64,000 nucleotides of DNA from Pseudomonas kielensis (GTDB taxonomy: Bacteria; Pseudomonadota; Gammaproteobacteria; Pseudomonadales; Pseudomonadaceae): NCBI RefSeq assembly GCF_014236655.1, contig NZ_JACMYG010000001.1:248001-312000 (forward strand), given 5' to 3'. Below are positions 54,127 to 63,984 of this stretch, one piece after another; the stretch's first letter is position 1, and each line of letters begins with the position of its first letter. The notes below the pieces were generated by a model. It saw nothing but the letters and a program-made list of their open reading frames with translations. It was not told the origin of the DNA and searched no databases. The translations under genes and the position numbers were made by a program.

Positions 54127-55551
54127 TTACTCGGTCTTGCGGATCTTCTCGACGATGGCAGTGGTCGAGCTGTTTTCCACCAGCCCCAACACCTTCACCG
54201 TGCCGCCATAGGCGCTGACGATATCGGCGCCGACCACCTGGTCGATCCCGTAGTCGCCACCCTTGACCAGCACATCCGGCTTGACTTGGGTCAGCAGGTT
54301 TTCCGGGGTGCCTTCAGGGAAGCTGATCACCCAGTCCACCGCGCCCAAGCCCGCCAGTACGGCCATCCGTCGATCAACGCTGTTGATCGGGCGGCCAGGG
54401 CCCTTCAAGCGGCTCACCGAGGCGTCGTCGTTGACCGCGACGATCAAGCGATCGCCCTGGGCCCGCGCTTGTTCCAGGTAGGTCACATGGCCGGCGTGGA
54501 GAATATCGAAGCAACCGTTGGTAAACACGATCGACTCGTTGTGCGCACGCGCATCGTCGACGGCCAGCAGCAGTTGCTCGAGCCCCAGTACGCCGCGCTC
54601 CGAGCCTTCTTCACGTTGGATCGCCCGACGCAATTCCGGGGCACTGATGGCCGCCGTACCCAGCTTGCCGACCACAATGCCGGCCGCGAGGTTGGCCAGG
54701 GCCACTGCGTGAGGCAGTTCTTCGCCCGCCGCGATCGCCGCTGCCAGGGTCGAAATCACCGTATCACCGGCACCTGTCACGTCGAACACTTCCCGAGCCC
54801 GCGCCGGCAGGTGCAGCGCCGGATGATCGGGACGCAACAAGGTCATGCCGTGCTCGCCACGGGTCACCAGCAACGCGCCGAGATCCAGGTCGTGCATCAG
54901 CTTGGCACCCTTGCTCACCAGGTCGTGCTCATCGATGCAACCGCCGACGATGGTTTCGAACTCGCTGAGGTTAGGGGTGATCAGGCTGGCGCCGCGATAG
55001 ATCGAGAAGTCCTTGCCCTTGGGATCGGCCAGCACCGGAATGCCACGGGCACGGGCCGCCTGGATCAGCACCTGGTGGTTCCTCAGCGCGCCCTTGCCGT
55101 AGTCGGACAGGACCAGCACCTTGATGCCTTCCAGCAAATTCTCGACCTCGGCACCGAGGGCCAGGGCGTCGGTGGCGAAGGGTTCTTCGAAATCGATGCG
55201 CAGCAGTTGCTGGTGACGACTCATGACCCGCAGCTTGACGATGGTCGGCTGGTGGGCGATACGCTGGAACAATGCCCGCACGCCTGCGCCCTTGAGGCTG
55301 TTGGTCAGGCTGTCGGCCGCCTCGTCGTCACCGGTCACACCGACCAGGGACGCTGGCGCGCCGAGCGCAGCAATGTTCAACGCAACGTTGGCGGCACCGC
55401 CCGGGCGGTCTTCGATTTGCTCGACCTTGACCACCGGCACCGGTGCCTCAGGAGAAATCCGTGAGGTACCACCATGCCAATAACGGTCGAGCATGACATC
55501 GCCGACCACCAAGACAGGGGCTTGATCGAATCGCGGCATGGACAACTTCAT
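54127..55551 (-). CDS. hldE: bifunctional heptose kinase/adenylyltransferase HldE
   Basis: HldE supplies ADP-glycero-manno-heptose for the LPS inner core. The 474-residue protein has an N-terminal PfkB-type kinase ([33 protein letters not shown] with the catalytic aspartate) and a C-terminal nucleotidyltransferase with [17 protein letters not shown] (HxGH). The start is the ATG at 55551 (MKLSMPRF); a further in-frame ATG at 55569 lies upstream. It is convergent with the Nudix-like gene across 44 bases of REP-like sequence and leads away from msbA. Confidence 0.96.
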   Translation of the reverse strand: MKLSMPRFDQAPVLVVGDVMLDRYWHGGTSRISPEAPVPVVKVEQIEDRPGGAANVALNIAALGAPASLVGVTGDDEAADSLTNSLKGAGVRALFQRIAHQPTIVKLRVMSRHQQLLRIDFEEPFATDALALGAEVENLLEGIKVLVLSDYGKGALRNHQVLIQAARARGIPVLADPKGKDFSIYRGASLITPNLSEFETIVGGCIDEHDLVSKGAKLMHDLDLGALLVTRGEHGMTLLRPDHPALHLPARAREVFDVTGAGDTVISTLAAAIAAGEELPHAVALANLAAGIVVGKLGTAAISAPELRRAIQREEGSERGVLGLEQLLLAVDDARAHNESIVFTNGCFDILHAGHVTYLEQARAQGDRLIVAVNDDASVSRLKGPGRPINSVDRRMAVLAGLGAVDWVISFPEGTPENLLTQVKPDVLVKGGDYGIDQVVGADIVSAYGGTVKVLGLVENSSTTAIVEKIRKTE

Positions 55552-55725
55552 GGTGCAACCCACATACAAAATGAACAGGGGCGCGATATTAGCACAGGGT
55601 GAACGCTGGCTAGTTCGAGAGCTTCATCGGCTGTGATGCAGACTGTGAAATTGTTTATTTTTTAAACAATTCAGACAAATAGAGGGGCGCGCACGAGGTG
55701 AGCCAGGCTCACCCCGCTGTCGCTA

Positions 55726-57534
55726 TCAGGCAATACCGGCCGAAGTGGGCTCATCCAGGCCCATGGCGTGCAGGCGGGAGTAGTACCCGCCCTGGGCCAG
55801 CAACTGGGTGTGGGTACCGCGCTCGACGATCTCGCCGTGATCCATGACCAGGATCAGGTCGGCTTTCTCGATGGTCGACAGGCGATGGGCAATCACCAGA
55901 GTGGTGCGGCCCTTCATGACTTTATCCAGGGCCGCCTGAATATGGCGCTCGGACTCGGTATCCAGGGCCGACGTCGCCTCGTCGAGGATCAGCAATGGCG
56001 CGTTTTTCAACAGGGCTCGGGCAATGGCCAGGCGCTGGCGCTGACCACCGGAGAGCAGCACGCCGTTTTCCCCGACTTCAGTGTCCAGGCCCTGGGGCAA
56101 CTGGGAAATGAAGTCCATGGCATAGGCGTCTTCGGCGGCCCGCTCGATGTCCTCGCGAGGCGCGCCGGCCAGGTCGCCGTAGGCGATGTTGTTGGCGACC
56201 GTGTCGTTGAACAGGGTCACATGCTGGGTGACCTGGGACACGTGCTTGCGCAGGTTGCGCAGGCGATAGTCTTCGATCTCGACCTCATCGAGCAGGATCT
56301 TGCCGCTTTCGTGATGGTAGAAGCGTGGGATCAGGCTAGCCAGTGTCGATTTGCCGCTGCCCGAACGCCCCACCAGCGCGATCATCTGCCCGGGGGCTGC
56401 GCTGAAGCTGATGTTTTTCAACACCTCCCGATCGGTACCCGGGTAGGTGAAGCTCAGGTTGTGCACATCCAGGCGACCGCTGATGCGCTCGCGCTCGACT
56501 GTGCCGCTGTCGACTTCAGGCTCGACGTCCAGTTGTTCAAAGATGCTTTCAGCACCGGCGACACCCTTCTGGATGGTCGAGCTGACTTCCGACAGCTGGC
56601 GGATCGGCTTGGGCAACAAACCGGCAGCCGTGATGTAGGCCACCAGGTCACCGGCGGTGGCATCACCGCGCAGGAACAGCACCAGGAACATCAGCGAGGC
56701 CATTGCGGTATAGATCACCAGTTGCAGCGCCGGGGTGTAGATGGCGCTGGTGCGGGTCATGCGCAGCTGTTTGTCGGTATTGCTCTGGCTGGCCCGGGCA
56801 AAACGCTGCTCTTCGTAGCTTTCGCCACCGAAGCTGCGGACCACGCGATAGCCTTGAATGGTTTCGGAAGCGACATGGGTCACGTCCCCCATGGCCACCT
56901 GGATTCTTTTGCTTTGCTTGCGGAATTTCTTGCTGGTGTTGCCGACCATGAAGGAAATGATCGGCAGGATCGCCAGCATCACCAGGGTCAGTTTCCAGTT
57001 CATCCACAACAGGTAGGCAAACAGGAAAATCACGGTCAGGCCTTCACGAATCACCACCTTGATGGCGTCGGTCGCTGCCCCGGTGACCATGGTCACGTTG
57101 AAGGTGATGCGGGAAATCAGATGCCCGGAGTTATGGGTATCGAAATAGCGGTTAGGCAACACCAGCAGCTTGTTGAACAGCTCGACCCGCAGGTCGTGCA
57201 CCAGCCCCAGGGAAACCTTGGCCAGGTAATAGTTACTCAGGAACGAACCCAGTCCCTGCCACGCCGCGATCAGAATGATCAGCAGGGGCACGGCCACCAG
57301 CAACTGCAGGTCCTGGAGGAACGGCACATTGGGGAAGAGCACGGCTTCGGGGTTGCTCAAGCCATCGACGAAGTACTTGAGAATCCCGGCCAGCATCGGT
57401 TGAGTGGAGGCAAATATCACAAAGCCCAGGATACTCAACAGGAAAATGCCTACGTAGGGTCTTACATACCCCAGCAGTCGAAAATAGATTTTCAGGCTTG
57501 AATCCTGTTCCGCATTGGGCGGTGCTGCACTCAT
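55726..57534 (-). CDS. msbA: lipid A/LPS flippase ATP-binding permease MsbA
   Basis: MsbA is a half-size ABC exporter that flips core-lipid A across the inner membrane. The 602-residue protein has a six-helix membrane domain (about 20-320) and one nucleotide-binding domain with Walker A GRSGSGKST, signature LSGGQRQRLAI, Walker B LLILDEATS and the switch histidine in VIAHRLST. The start is the ATG at 57534; the frame also opens at a GTG at 57546. It lies 15 bases downstream of the waaL-like gene on the same strand. Confidence 0.95.
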   Translation of the reverse strand: MSAAPPNAEQDSSLKIYFRLLGYVRPYVGIFLLSILGFVIFASTQPMLAGILKYFVDGLSNPEAVLFPNVPFLQDLQLLVAVPLLIILIAAWQGLGSFLSNYYLAKVSLGLVHDLRVELFNKLLVLPNRYFDTHNSGHLISRITFNVTMVTGAATDAIKVVIREGLTVIFLFAYLLWMNWKLTLVMLAILPIISFMVGNTSKKFRKQSKRIQVAMGDVTHVASETIQGYRVVRSFGGESYEEQRFARASQSNTDKQLRMTRTSAIYTPALQLVIYTAMASLMFLVLFLRGDATAGDLVAYITAAGLLPKPIRQLSEVSSTIQKGVAGAESIFEQLDVEPEVDSGTVERERISGRLDVHNLSFTYPGTDREVLKNISFSAAPGQMIALVGRSGSGKSTLASLIPRFYHHESGKILLDEVEIEDYRLRNLRKHVSQVTQHVTLFNDTVANNIAYGDLAGAPREDIERAAEDAYAMDFISQLPQGLDTEVGENGVLLSGGQRQRLAIARALLKNAPLLILDEATSALDTESERHIQAALDKVMKGRTTLVIAHRLSTIEKADLILVMDHGEIVERGTHTQLLAQGGYYSRLHAMGLDEPTSAGIA

Positions 57535-57549
57535 CGTAGAGCTCACTTC

Positions 57550-58722
57550 TTAGGTAGAACGCGGAATTTTATCACAGGCTTTGAACTTGGCCTGTGTCCA
57601 TACCAAAACGCTGGCCAGGCCCACCGGCAACCAACTGATGAACCACTCTGCACGCGGGCTGCCACTGATGCTCGCCGCGTCGAATTGCATGGCCAGGAAC
57701 GAGAACATCCAGATCCCGATGATGCCACGGCCATATACCGTATCACGTGCCCGCCACGCCTCGCGCAGCACGGCAAACCAGACCACGCACCACAGCAGCA
57801 GCCCAGGCAGCCCCAGTTCGATGGTGATGTGGGTAAACAGGTTGTGGGCGTGATCGAACTCATGGCCTTCGGTAAACACCGAGTACGCCGAACCCAGGCC
57901 CAGGCCACGCCACGGGTGCTGGGCAATCATGTCCAGGCTCGCCATCAGGATTTGCGGGCGGAATGAGGCGCCCCGAGCCATCACCAAAGGCTCCAGCAGC
58001 CAGAATGCGAACATCGCCATGGTCAGTGCGCCGACCGCGATCAGACGACTGTGGCGGTCGCGACTCCAGATCGGCATGCTGACGAACGTCAGCAACAGGG
58101 CCAATGCCGCGCCCCGACTCTGGGACAGCACGACAAACCCGCACAGGAACGCCAGCGCCACCACCCAGACCGCCTGTTTCCAGCGCTCCTGCGGAATCCA
58201 GTGCGCCAGCCACACGGCGGCCAGGCCCAGCACGTAACCGCCCAGAATCGGATGAGCCAACTGGCCCAGGCCGACCAGGCGCGCAGTCCAGAGGTTATCG
58301 TCGATCAGGTAGAACTTGATGGCCGCCAGCACCGCCGTCAAGGCCAGCCCCAGGCCGCCCCACTGCATGACGCGAATCACCCGCTCGGGGCGGGCATTGG
58401 CAAGTACCGGGAAAAACAGCAGGAAGACGATGACGTACAGCGCGCGCTTGGCACCGCGCGAAGGATCGGGGTCCTGGGTCCAGAGCAAGGTCAGCAACGC
58501 CCAGGCACCCAGCGCCAGGACTGCCAGGCACAGCAACCGCTGCGCTTGCCACAGCTCAGCTAGCCGAGCCCGCGCCGACCAGGCCAGAAACAGGGTCGGC
58601 AACCACAGAAACGCGACCAGCCCTTGCTGATAAATCTTGTTGGTCGGAGCAAATGCGATAGCCAGCAAAAACCATAGAAGACCTGTCGCCAGCCAAACCT
58701 GCGCCCAACGCGTTTCCCGCAT
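57550..58722 (-). CDS. waaL: O-antigen ligase (WaaL-like) membrane protein
   Basis: This 390-residue protein has about 11-12 transmembrane helices and the WaaL/Wzy_C signature in a late periplasmic loop: HPWRGLGLGSAY followed by HAHNLFTHITIELGLPGLLL, with the conserved histidine of ligases. In LPS synthesis it joins O-antigen or other polymer from its lipid carrier to core-lipid A. Adjacency to msbA and to outer-core genes supports ligase rather than polymerase. It corresponds in place to PAO1 PA4999. The assignment between WaaL and another Wzy_C protein is not absolute. Confidence 0.82.
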   Translation of the reverse strand: MRETRWAQVWLATGLLWFLLAIAFAPTNKIYQQGLVAFLWLPTLFLAWSARARLAELWQAQRLLCLAVLALGAWALLTLLWTQDPDPSRGAKRALYVIVFLLFFPVLANARPERVIRVMQWGGLGLALTAVLAAIKFYLIDDNLWTARLVGLGQLAHPILGGYVLGLAAVWLAHWIPQERWKQAVWVVALAFLCGFVVLSQSRGAALALLLTFVSMPIWSRDRHSRLIAVGALTMAMFAFWLLEPLVMARGASFRPQILMASLDMIAQHPWRGLGLGSAYSVFTEGHEFDHAHNLFTHITIELGLPGLLLWCVVWFAVLREAWRARDTVYGRGIIGIWMFSFLAMQFDAASISGSPRAEWFISWLPVGLASVLVWTQAKFKACDKIPRST

Positions 58723-58830
58723 CTACCCGCTCCCGCAAAAAATCCAACTGCCAACACGGCATGGTTAAAACAACAAGTTTTCGGCATCATTGATCGCACA
58801 TACGCCCCATTTTTCTACAAGGCTTCCTAC

Positions 58831-59436
58831 ATGCAATGCTTCCGGCTTCCACACGCCGCTTTAACTCAAATGGTTGAAGGCGCCAGAGTACTAGAAGCCG
58901 ACAGCTTCGGCCCGAAAGTATTCCTTCTGCCGGACGGCAACATTCTTAAACTGTTCCGCCGCAAGCGACTGCTCTCCTCGGCCCTGTTTCGCCCGTACTC
59001 GAAACGGTTTATCGATAACGCCGCCCAGCTCGAAAAACTGGGGATCCCGACCCTGCAGACGCTGAAATTCCATCAACTGGAAACGCCTGGCATGACGGCA
59101 GTCCTCTACCGTCCCTTGCCTGGCGAAACCTTGCGCCAGATTGCAGCCAAGGCCGGATTCGACTGGCAACAGGCCTTGCCCGCCTTGACCCTGTTCATTC
59201 GCCAACTGCACAGCGCCGGGGTCTACTTCCGCTCGCTGCACCTGGGCAACATCGTGGTCACGCCCGACAATCAGTACGGCTTGATTGATGTCGCCGACAT
59301 GCGCTTCACCCGCGGGCCGCTGCCACCGCATCTAGTCAAGCGCAACCTGCAACATTTCGCGCGCTATATTGAGCGCGAAAAGCTGAACGAGAGCTTTCCA
59401 ATGCAGACTCTCGAGCAATCCCTACTGCCGGCATGA
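58831..59436 (+). CDS. LPS-core kinase-like protein (toluene-tolerance/PA4998-like)
   Basis: This 201-residue protein has a small kinase-like fold: VFLLPDGNILKLFRRKRLLSS at about 30-50, with a lysine-bearing strand. The catalytic-loop-like SLHLGNIVVTPDNQYGLIDVADMRF has H, N and D in the places of the HxDxxxxN and DFD motifs of LPS heptose kinases. It is often annotated as a toluene tolerance protein. It probably phosphorylates an LPS core sugar, but several kinase motifs are degenerate, so it may be inactive. It is divergent from the ligase gene, and its end overlaps the convergent glycosyltransferase gene by 15 bases. Confidence 0.7.
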   Translation: MQCFRLPHAALTQMVEGARVLEADSFGPKVFLLPDGNILKLFRRKRLLSSALFRPYSKRFIDNAAQLEKLGIPTLQTLKFHQLETPGMTAVLYRPLPGETLRQIAAKAGFDWQQALPALTLFIRQLHSAGVYFRSLHLGNIVVTPDNQYGLIDVADMRFTRGPLPPHLVKRNLQHFARYIEREKLNESFPMQTLEQSLLPA

Positions 59437-60525
59437 CAACAGGGTCCGGGCCGTCTGGCTGAACTCCTGCCATCCGCGGTCCGCAGACAATACCGCCGAT
59501 TGCGCCTTGGCAATCTGCTCGGGAGCGACGCTGAACGTCTTGATCAGCGCCTCGCTCCAGGCTTGGGCATCCTCTGTCGCGGCGTACCACCCCGCCTCCG
59601 CCAACTGCTCGCGGAACACCGCAAGCTCGCTGCTCAATACCGGCACACCGGCCAGCACCGCCTCCTGCAGAATCAGGCCCAGGCCTTCTTCCAGCGACGG
59701 GATCGCTACCCAGTCGAATGCTCGATACAGCCTTGCCACATCGTCCAGGTGCCCTGGCAGCGAGATACTCCCCTGCAGGCCGAGCTGGTTGATCCGCTCC
59801 TGCAGGGCGGCGCGGGCATGGCCTTCCCCCACAATCACCAGGTGCAGGCGGGGACGTTCGATCCGCGCCGCGGCAAACGCCTCGATCAGGCAGGCAAAGC
59901 CCTTGTTACCCACCAGACGCCCTACCGCGCCCACCACCGGGGTGTCATCGGTGGGCAGGTGCAGTCGGGTTCGAGCCTGCTCGCGAGACAGCAGGCGGGA
60001 GCGAAAGTCGACGGGATCAAGCGCACTGCGCAGCGTGACGACCGGTAGACGCAACGCACTCGCCAGTGAGTCGGCGAGGGTGTTGGAAACCGCCGCCAGG
60101 GTCAGCCGCGCCCCGTCGAACCCTGCCAGCAGCTCACGATCGGCGGCCCTGATCCGGGTCTCCCCATGGAACAGCACCACCGCACGCAGGGACGGCAATT
60201 TTTCCAGGACCGGCAACAACGCGCGGGCAGTGCCCAGGCCATCGAGCAACACCACCTGTGCATCTGTGTCTTTGAGGGCGCGGTAAAACTGCGCACGCAT
60301 CCTGCCCTGCAGTAGTTTCCAGACGTGTTTTCCCTTGAGCTGGCTGGAGGACAGGCGCCATTCCCGGGTTTGCCCGATATCGGCGACACAGCCTTGCTTA
60401 TCACCGCACAGCAGCCAGGTATTGACCGCGATAGTCGGGTCCACCTGGCTCAGAATCTGCCGATGAACCTTGTGGATGGAGGCAAAGGCAGAGCCACCGG
60501 ACCACATGACATTGAGGATACTCAT
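59422..60525 (-). CDS. GT4 family LPS-core glycosyltransferase
   Basis: This 367-residue GT-B enzyme has the C-terminal donor-binding half PVVGAVGRLVGNKGFACLIEAFA, LHLVIVGEGHARAALQERI, ISLPGHLDDVARLYRAFDW and PSLEEGLGLILQEAVLAGVPVLSSE (E-x7-E). It belongs to the outer-core region of LPS, like WapR or WapH of P. aeruginosa, but which sugar it transfers cannot be told. I start it at the ATG at 60525 (MSILNVMWSGG); an ATG at 60549 adds eight residues and is also possible. It lies 109 bases downstream of the next gene in the same strand. Confidence 0.83.
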   Translation of the reverse strand: MSILNVMWSGGSAFASIHKVHRQILSQVDPTIAVNTWLLCGDKQGCVADIGQTREWRLSSSQLKGKHVWKLLQGRMRAQFYRALKDTDAQVVLLDGLGTARALLPVLEKLPSLRAVVLFHGETRIRAADRELLAGFDGARLTLAAVSNTLADSLASALRLPVVTLRSALDPVDFRSRLLSREQARTRLHLPTDDTPVVGAVGRLVGNKGFACLIEAFAAARIERPRLHLVIVGEGHARAALQERINQLGLQGSISLPGHLDDVARLYRAFDWVAIPSLEEGLGLILQEAVLAGVPVLSSELAVFREQLAEAGWYAATEDAQAWSEALIKTFSVAPEQIAKAQSAVLSADRGWQEFSQTARTLLSCRQ

Positions 60526-60634
60526 CGAGCGGGGCACCCTTTTCCACATCGGCGTGAGGCACTGTTGGACCCCAACAGTGCCGGGTCATTGCCAGTTATA
60601 GTTTCAAATCCGCTCAAACGCTTGGAATACCGAG

Positions 60635-61591
60635 TCAAATACCCAGCTTCAGGCGCAGTCGTTCGACCAGGCTCAAGTCGGCGCGTGGTCTTAGCGGGGG
60701 TTGGAGCTCTTCGACGATCCGCTGGCCGACCCGGGCAAAACTGAACTGGCTGACGGCCAGGTCCCGCCCATTGCGGGCAATGCTGGCGGCCAGCCCGGGA
60801 TCGGCACGCAGCAGCGCGAGCTTTTCCTGCAACTGCGCGATGTCGCGGTAGAACACGATGTTGTGCATGTCCTGCAGGCCCAGCGCGCGGCTTTCGGCCT
60901 CGCCCTGATCGAAGGCCAGGAGCACGCAGCCACAGGCCATGGCTTCGAAATTCTTGATCATGAACTCGCCCATGCCGACATCGGCACTGACGAAAAAGCG
61001 GATTCGATTGAGCGTATCGCGATACTCATCACCGGACTTGGTGCGCGTCACCACCAGCGGTTCGACACTGGCCAACTCATCGAGCAATGCCTTGCGCCCA
61101 CTGTAGGCAACGCTGTTGGTACTGCCGACGAAGGCCAGCTCGATGTCGCGCTCCCGGCCCTGGTCCTGCAACAGGCTCTGGTCATAGCCCTTGGGCACGA
61201 ATACCGCATCGAAGCCCTCCTGGCGCAAGCGCTCGGCGACCACGAAGCCGGAACTGATGACCCGTGCCCACGGCAGGCGGCGGTAGTGCGCGCTGAACTT
61301 GCCGGTGTATTTGCAAGGAATGTAGTTCTGGTAGGCGTCGTGCTCGAGGATCACCAGGTTGGGGATAGTGCGGATAAAACTCGCCTGGCGAATCTCCTGC
61401 TTGAACCGCAGGAAAAACACGATGCGGTCATAACGCGTCACATCCACTTCACGACGGAAGTAGCGGCGCAGGTTGCGCTGCTCGTCACTGCTCAGCCACC
61501 GCAGGTCGCATTCGCAATGATCGGCCACGCCTTCATACAAGCGGTCGAGAATCGCCCGCTGTTCTTTCTGCACCAGAAATAGAACCTTCAT
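60635..61591 (-). CDS. glycosyltransferase, Ssg-like (CgeB/Glycos_trans_1_2 type)
   Basis: This 318-residue protein has MKVLFLVQKEQRAILDRLYEG at the N-terminus and the donor-half pattern DIELAFVGSTNSVAYSGRKALL. FFVSADVGMGEFMIKNFEAMACGCVLLAFDQGE follows, the CgeB-like version of the GT-B nucleotide-sugar site. By position (between the waaL-side transferase and the deacetylase) it matches PAO1 PA5001 (ssg), a gene affecting surface polysaccharide and phage or motility phenotypes. That name is an inference from synteny. It is separated by 84 bases from the deacetylase gene upstream on the same strand. Confidence 0.75.
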   Translation of the reverse strand: MKVLFLVQKEQRAILDRLYEGVADHCECDLRWLSSDEQRNLRRYFRREVDVTRYDRIVFFLRFKQEIRQASFIRTIPNLVILEHDAYQNYIPCKYTGKFSAHYRRLPWARVISSGFVVAERLRQEGFDAVFVPKGYDQSLLQDQGRERDIELAFVGSTNSVAYSGRKALLDELASVEPLVVTRTKSGDEYRDTLNRIRFFVSADVGMGEFMIKNFEAMACGCVLLAFDQGEAESRALGLQDMHNIVFYRDIAQLQEKLALLRADPGLAASIARNGRDLAVSQFSFARVGQRIVEELQPPLRPRADLSLVERLRLKLGI

Positions 61592-61675
61592 CGTTTTCCT
61601 TGCAGTGCCCGCCAGCCAAAAAAAGTGCAGAGATTAACCCACGATCTCAATCGAAAGATGTCACGCAATACATAA

Positions 61676-63091
61676 TTACAAACGCCAGAGCAGCTCGTGG
61701 CGACGCACTGCCTTGCGGAAAAACTCGTTCTCGCCATAAGGCGAAGCCCGGCGCCCCGCCAGCCAGCGCTGCAAGCCACGGCGCAAGCGCCGCTTGAACG
61801 GTGCGCGGGGCTGCAGGTCATGCATCATGCCAAGGGCCATGGCCTTGTCCCGCTGCTGCTCGAGCGACAGGCTCAAGCAGTACGGCTGCAGCACCTGCGT
61901 CCCGTCGAACACCGGCGGCAAGGCAATCCCGGCACCAGAGTCGCCCATGGGCCAACGATCGTTGTCATGCAGGTGATTAGCGTAGCCGAGCAGCACCGAG
62001 GGCTGCCACTCAAGCCCCTGCAACGCCTCCAGCACTGCTTGCTGGGCACAGATGTGGTCGGGATGGGGATCGAGCGAACTGTGGGGCAGCACAATCACTT
62101 CAGGGCGCGCCTTGAGCAGGACTGCGCGCAGATCGGCCAGCAGATTGTTCCAGGTCGGCAGGCCGTCGAGGTCGCCTGGCAAGGCAAACGGGTTGAGCCG
62201 GCGGAACGCGCGGATATCGCCCAGTTCGGCCTCGCGGGAGGCCACCGGCTGTTGCGGCGCTGCCTGCATGGCAGGCAACTGCAGGCAGAAATACCCCAAC
62301 TGCACGCAGTGCGCCTCAGGCACACCGGCCCAACGGGGCACCGCAATACTGTCCCAGGCACGCAGACGGCCCTTGAGCCGTGATGCCTCGACCTTGTCCA
62401 GGCCCATCGCCTGATAGTGTTCGGCTTCGATTTCACCGGCCGTCAGCGTGACGATCCAGGTCTCGGCAGCCTGGCTGTACAGGCCAAATGCAGCGAGCTC
62501 GGCATCATCGGCATGGGGCGCAATCACCATGACCCGTTGCTGGCGGTAGTCCGGCTGTTCGATCGACCACAGCAGCGGCTCCCCGGCCAGCCGGCAGAAA
62601 TGCCCACGCACGCGCAATTGCCCGGCAGACAGCACCTGCGCCTGGCCACTGAGGTTGAGGTAACGCAGGCCGCTGACCCCGCGCTCGAACACTTGCCGAT
62701 CCGGCTGATCCCCCCCCGCCAGCTCGACCACCGGGTCGAAAAAGCGCCCCAGCCAGGTGCTCTTGACCTGCACAGCCAGGACCAGCGTGGTGTCGTCCGC
62801 CAGGATCACGCCCTCGTCCAGCAACAGCCGGTCCCCGTCCAGCCGAACCTTGGGCTGCGGGGTGTACGGCGGGAAGCTGTAGTGGTAATCGTCCTTGGGC
62901 GAATAGAACAGATGGTCGGCGAACCAGGCCTCGTGGGCGACCCAGGCCAGCACCGCCAGCACCAGCGGCACCCACCAGGCCAGCAGCACGCCGACCCCGA
63001 TCAACAGCGCCAGGGTAATCAACAGGCCGATGCGTTTGTTGCGTCGATGACGCTTGAGCAGTTGCTGCTTGCGACTCATGGGCTGGCTCAT
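61676..63091 (-). CDS. dnpA: PIG-L family de-N-acetylase (DnpA-like)
   Basis: This 471-residue protein has a basic N-terminus, two hydrophobic helices (about 25-60) that may anchor it in the inner membrane, and a middle domain. A PIG-L/LmbE deacetylase domain follows, with the zinc-binding motifs VIAPHADDAEL and DPHPDHIC. Enzymes of this family remove acetyl groups from N-acetylglucosamine units. The equivalent PAO1 gene PA5002 (dnpA) has been linked to fluoroquinolone tolerance and persisters. The first motif reads PHADD rather than the usual PHPDD. The start is the ATG at 63091, overlapping the upstream stop by 4 bases. Confidence 0.83.
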   Translation of the reverse strand: MSQPMSRKQQLLKRHRRNKRIGLLITLALLIGVGVLLAWWVPLVLAVLAWVAHEAWFADHLFYSPKDDYHYSFPPYTPQPKVRLDGDRLLLDEGVILADDTTLVLAVQVKSTWLGRFFDPVVELAGGDQPDRQVFERGVSGLRYLNLSGQAQVLSAGQLRVRGHFCRLAGEPLLWSIEQPDYRQQRVMVIAPHADDAELAAFGLYSQAAETWIVTLTAGEIEAEHYQAMGLDKVEASRLKGRLRAWDSIAVPRWAGVPEAHCVQLGYFCLQLPAMQAAPQQPVASREAELGDIRAFRRLNPFALPGDLDGLPTWNNLLADLRAVLLKARPEVIVLPHSSLDPHPDHICAQQAVLEALQGLEWQPSVLLGYANHLHDNDRWPMGDSGAGIALPPVFDGTQVLQPYCLSLSLEQQRDKAMALGMMHDLQPRAPFKRRLRRGLQRWLAGRRASPYGENEFFRKAVRRHELLWRL

Positions 63092-63984
63092 ACAGTGAAG
63101 ACGGGCACGGGATTGCACCAACGGTCCTTGTATTCACGATCGGCGCGACCAAACGAAAAGCGCAGCGGCTTGTCGAGTGCCCGCGCCTGCTCCCAGGCAC
63201 TTTGCGTGTTGAGAAAGCTCAGCACACTACCGGGGCTGAATTCGCGGGTCTCGGGGTCGACCCCGCCGTTGATGTACTCGACGCTGATCCACTGCGGCGC
63301 TTGCACCCGGTACACCAACTGGATCGCAATCGGCGCATCGTTGAGGAAGATCACCGAACCGATCAACAGCTCGTGCAGCAACTCCAGCACCTCGCTCATG
63401 CGCGCCGCCCCCGTGGCCGGGAAACCCCAGCGACGCTGGAACAGATCGCAGTAGATAGCGGCCAGTTCGCCACTGGAGAACTCGCTGACCGGCCGCACCA
63501 CGCCGCCGGCCTCTTCCAGCAAGCGCAGCTCACGGCGCTGGTTGTAGCGGAATTTCTTCGACAGCTCTTCGGGCGTGCGCGCCATTGCCAGTTGTTCGGT
63601 CTGCAGCTTGAGGCCGGTGAAACGCCCCTCATTGAGCGCCGACAAGTAGCGGGCACGATGGCGCAGCACGGCCTGGGCATCGGGGGCGGCCGGCAGAATC
63701 AATTCGGCATTGCCGAGATCAAACAGACCTTTCTTGCCATGTCGCTTGAGCACGTCCTTGGACAAGGCCAGGTCGCGGCCCCAGGTCGGGATCGCTGCTT
63801 GCAACTCGCCGCCCTGTTCCCACGCCAGGTAACGCACCGGGATGCCGGCCAGGTCAGCCAGGCGCTCGACCACCAGCGGGTGAGTCGCGACGCTGCCCCC
63901 CCAACGTTGCCAGGCGTCGCTATAGGTCGACGCGTCGACAACGGACCAGCCGCGTTCGCGCCAGCCTTGGAATCGGTTGAGCAT
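63088..63984 (-). CDS. Mig-14-like protein (GNAT/FemAB-type fold)
   Basis: This 298-residue soluble protein is related to Salmonella Mig-14 and corresponds to PAO1 PA5003. An acetyltransferase-like architecture is suggested by LATIPTWGRDLALSKDV-type segments and ELSKKFRYNQRRELRLLEEAGG, with IFLNDAPIAIQLVYRV and FSFGRADREYKDRW near the end. In Salmonella, Mig-14 contributes to resistance to antimicrobial peptides; the reaction is not established. The frame opens at a TTG at 63987, directly followed by the preferred ATG at 63984. The gene is complete, with only 16 bases of upstream sequence in the window. It overlaps the deacetylase gene by 4 bases, so the two are coupled. Confidence 0.78.
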   Translation of the reverse strand: MLNRFQGWRERGWSVVDASTYSDAWQRWGGSVATHPLVVERLADLAGIPVRYLAWEQGGELQAAIPTWGRDLALSKDVLKRHGKKGLFDLGNAELILPAAPDAQAVLRHRARYLSALNEGRFTGLKLQTEQLAMARTPEELSKKFRYNQRRELRLLEEAGGVVRPVSEFSSGELAAIYCDLFQRRWGFPATGAARMSEVLELLHELLIGSVIFLNDAPIAIQLVYRVQAPQWISVEYINGGVDPETREFSPGSVLSFLNTQSAWEQARALDKPLRFSFGRADREYKDRWCNPVPVFTV

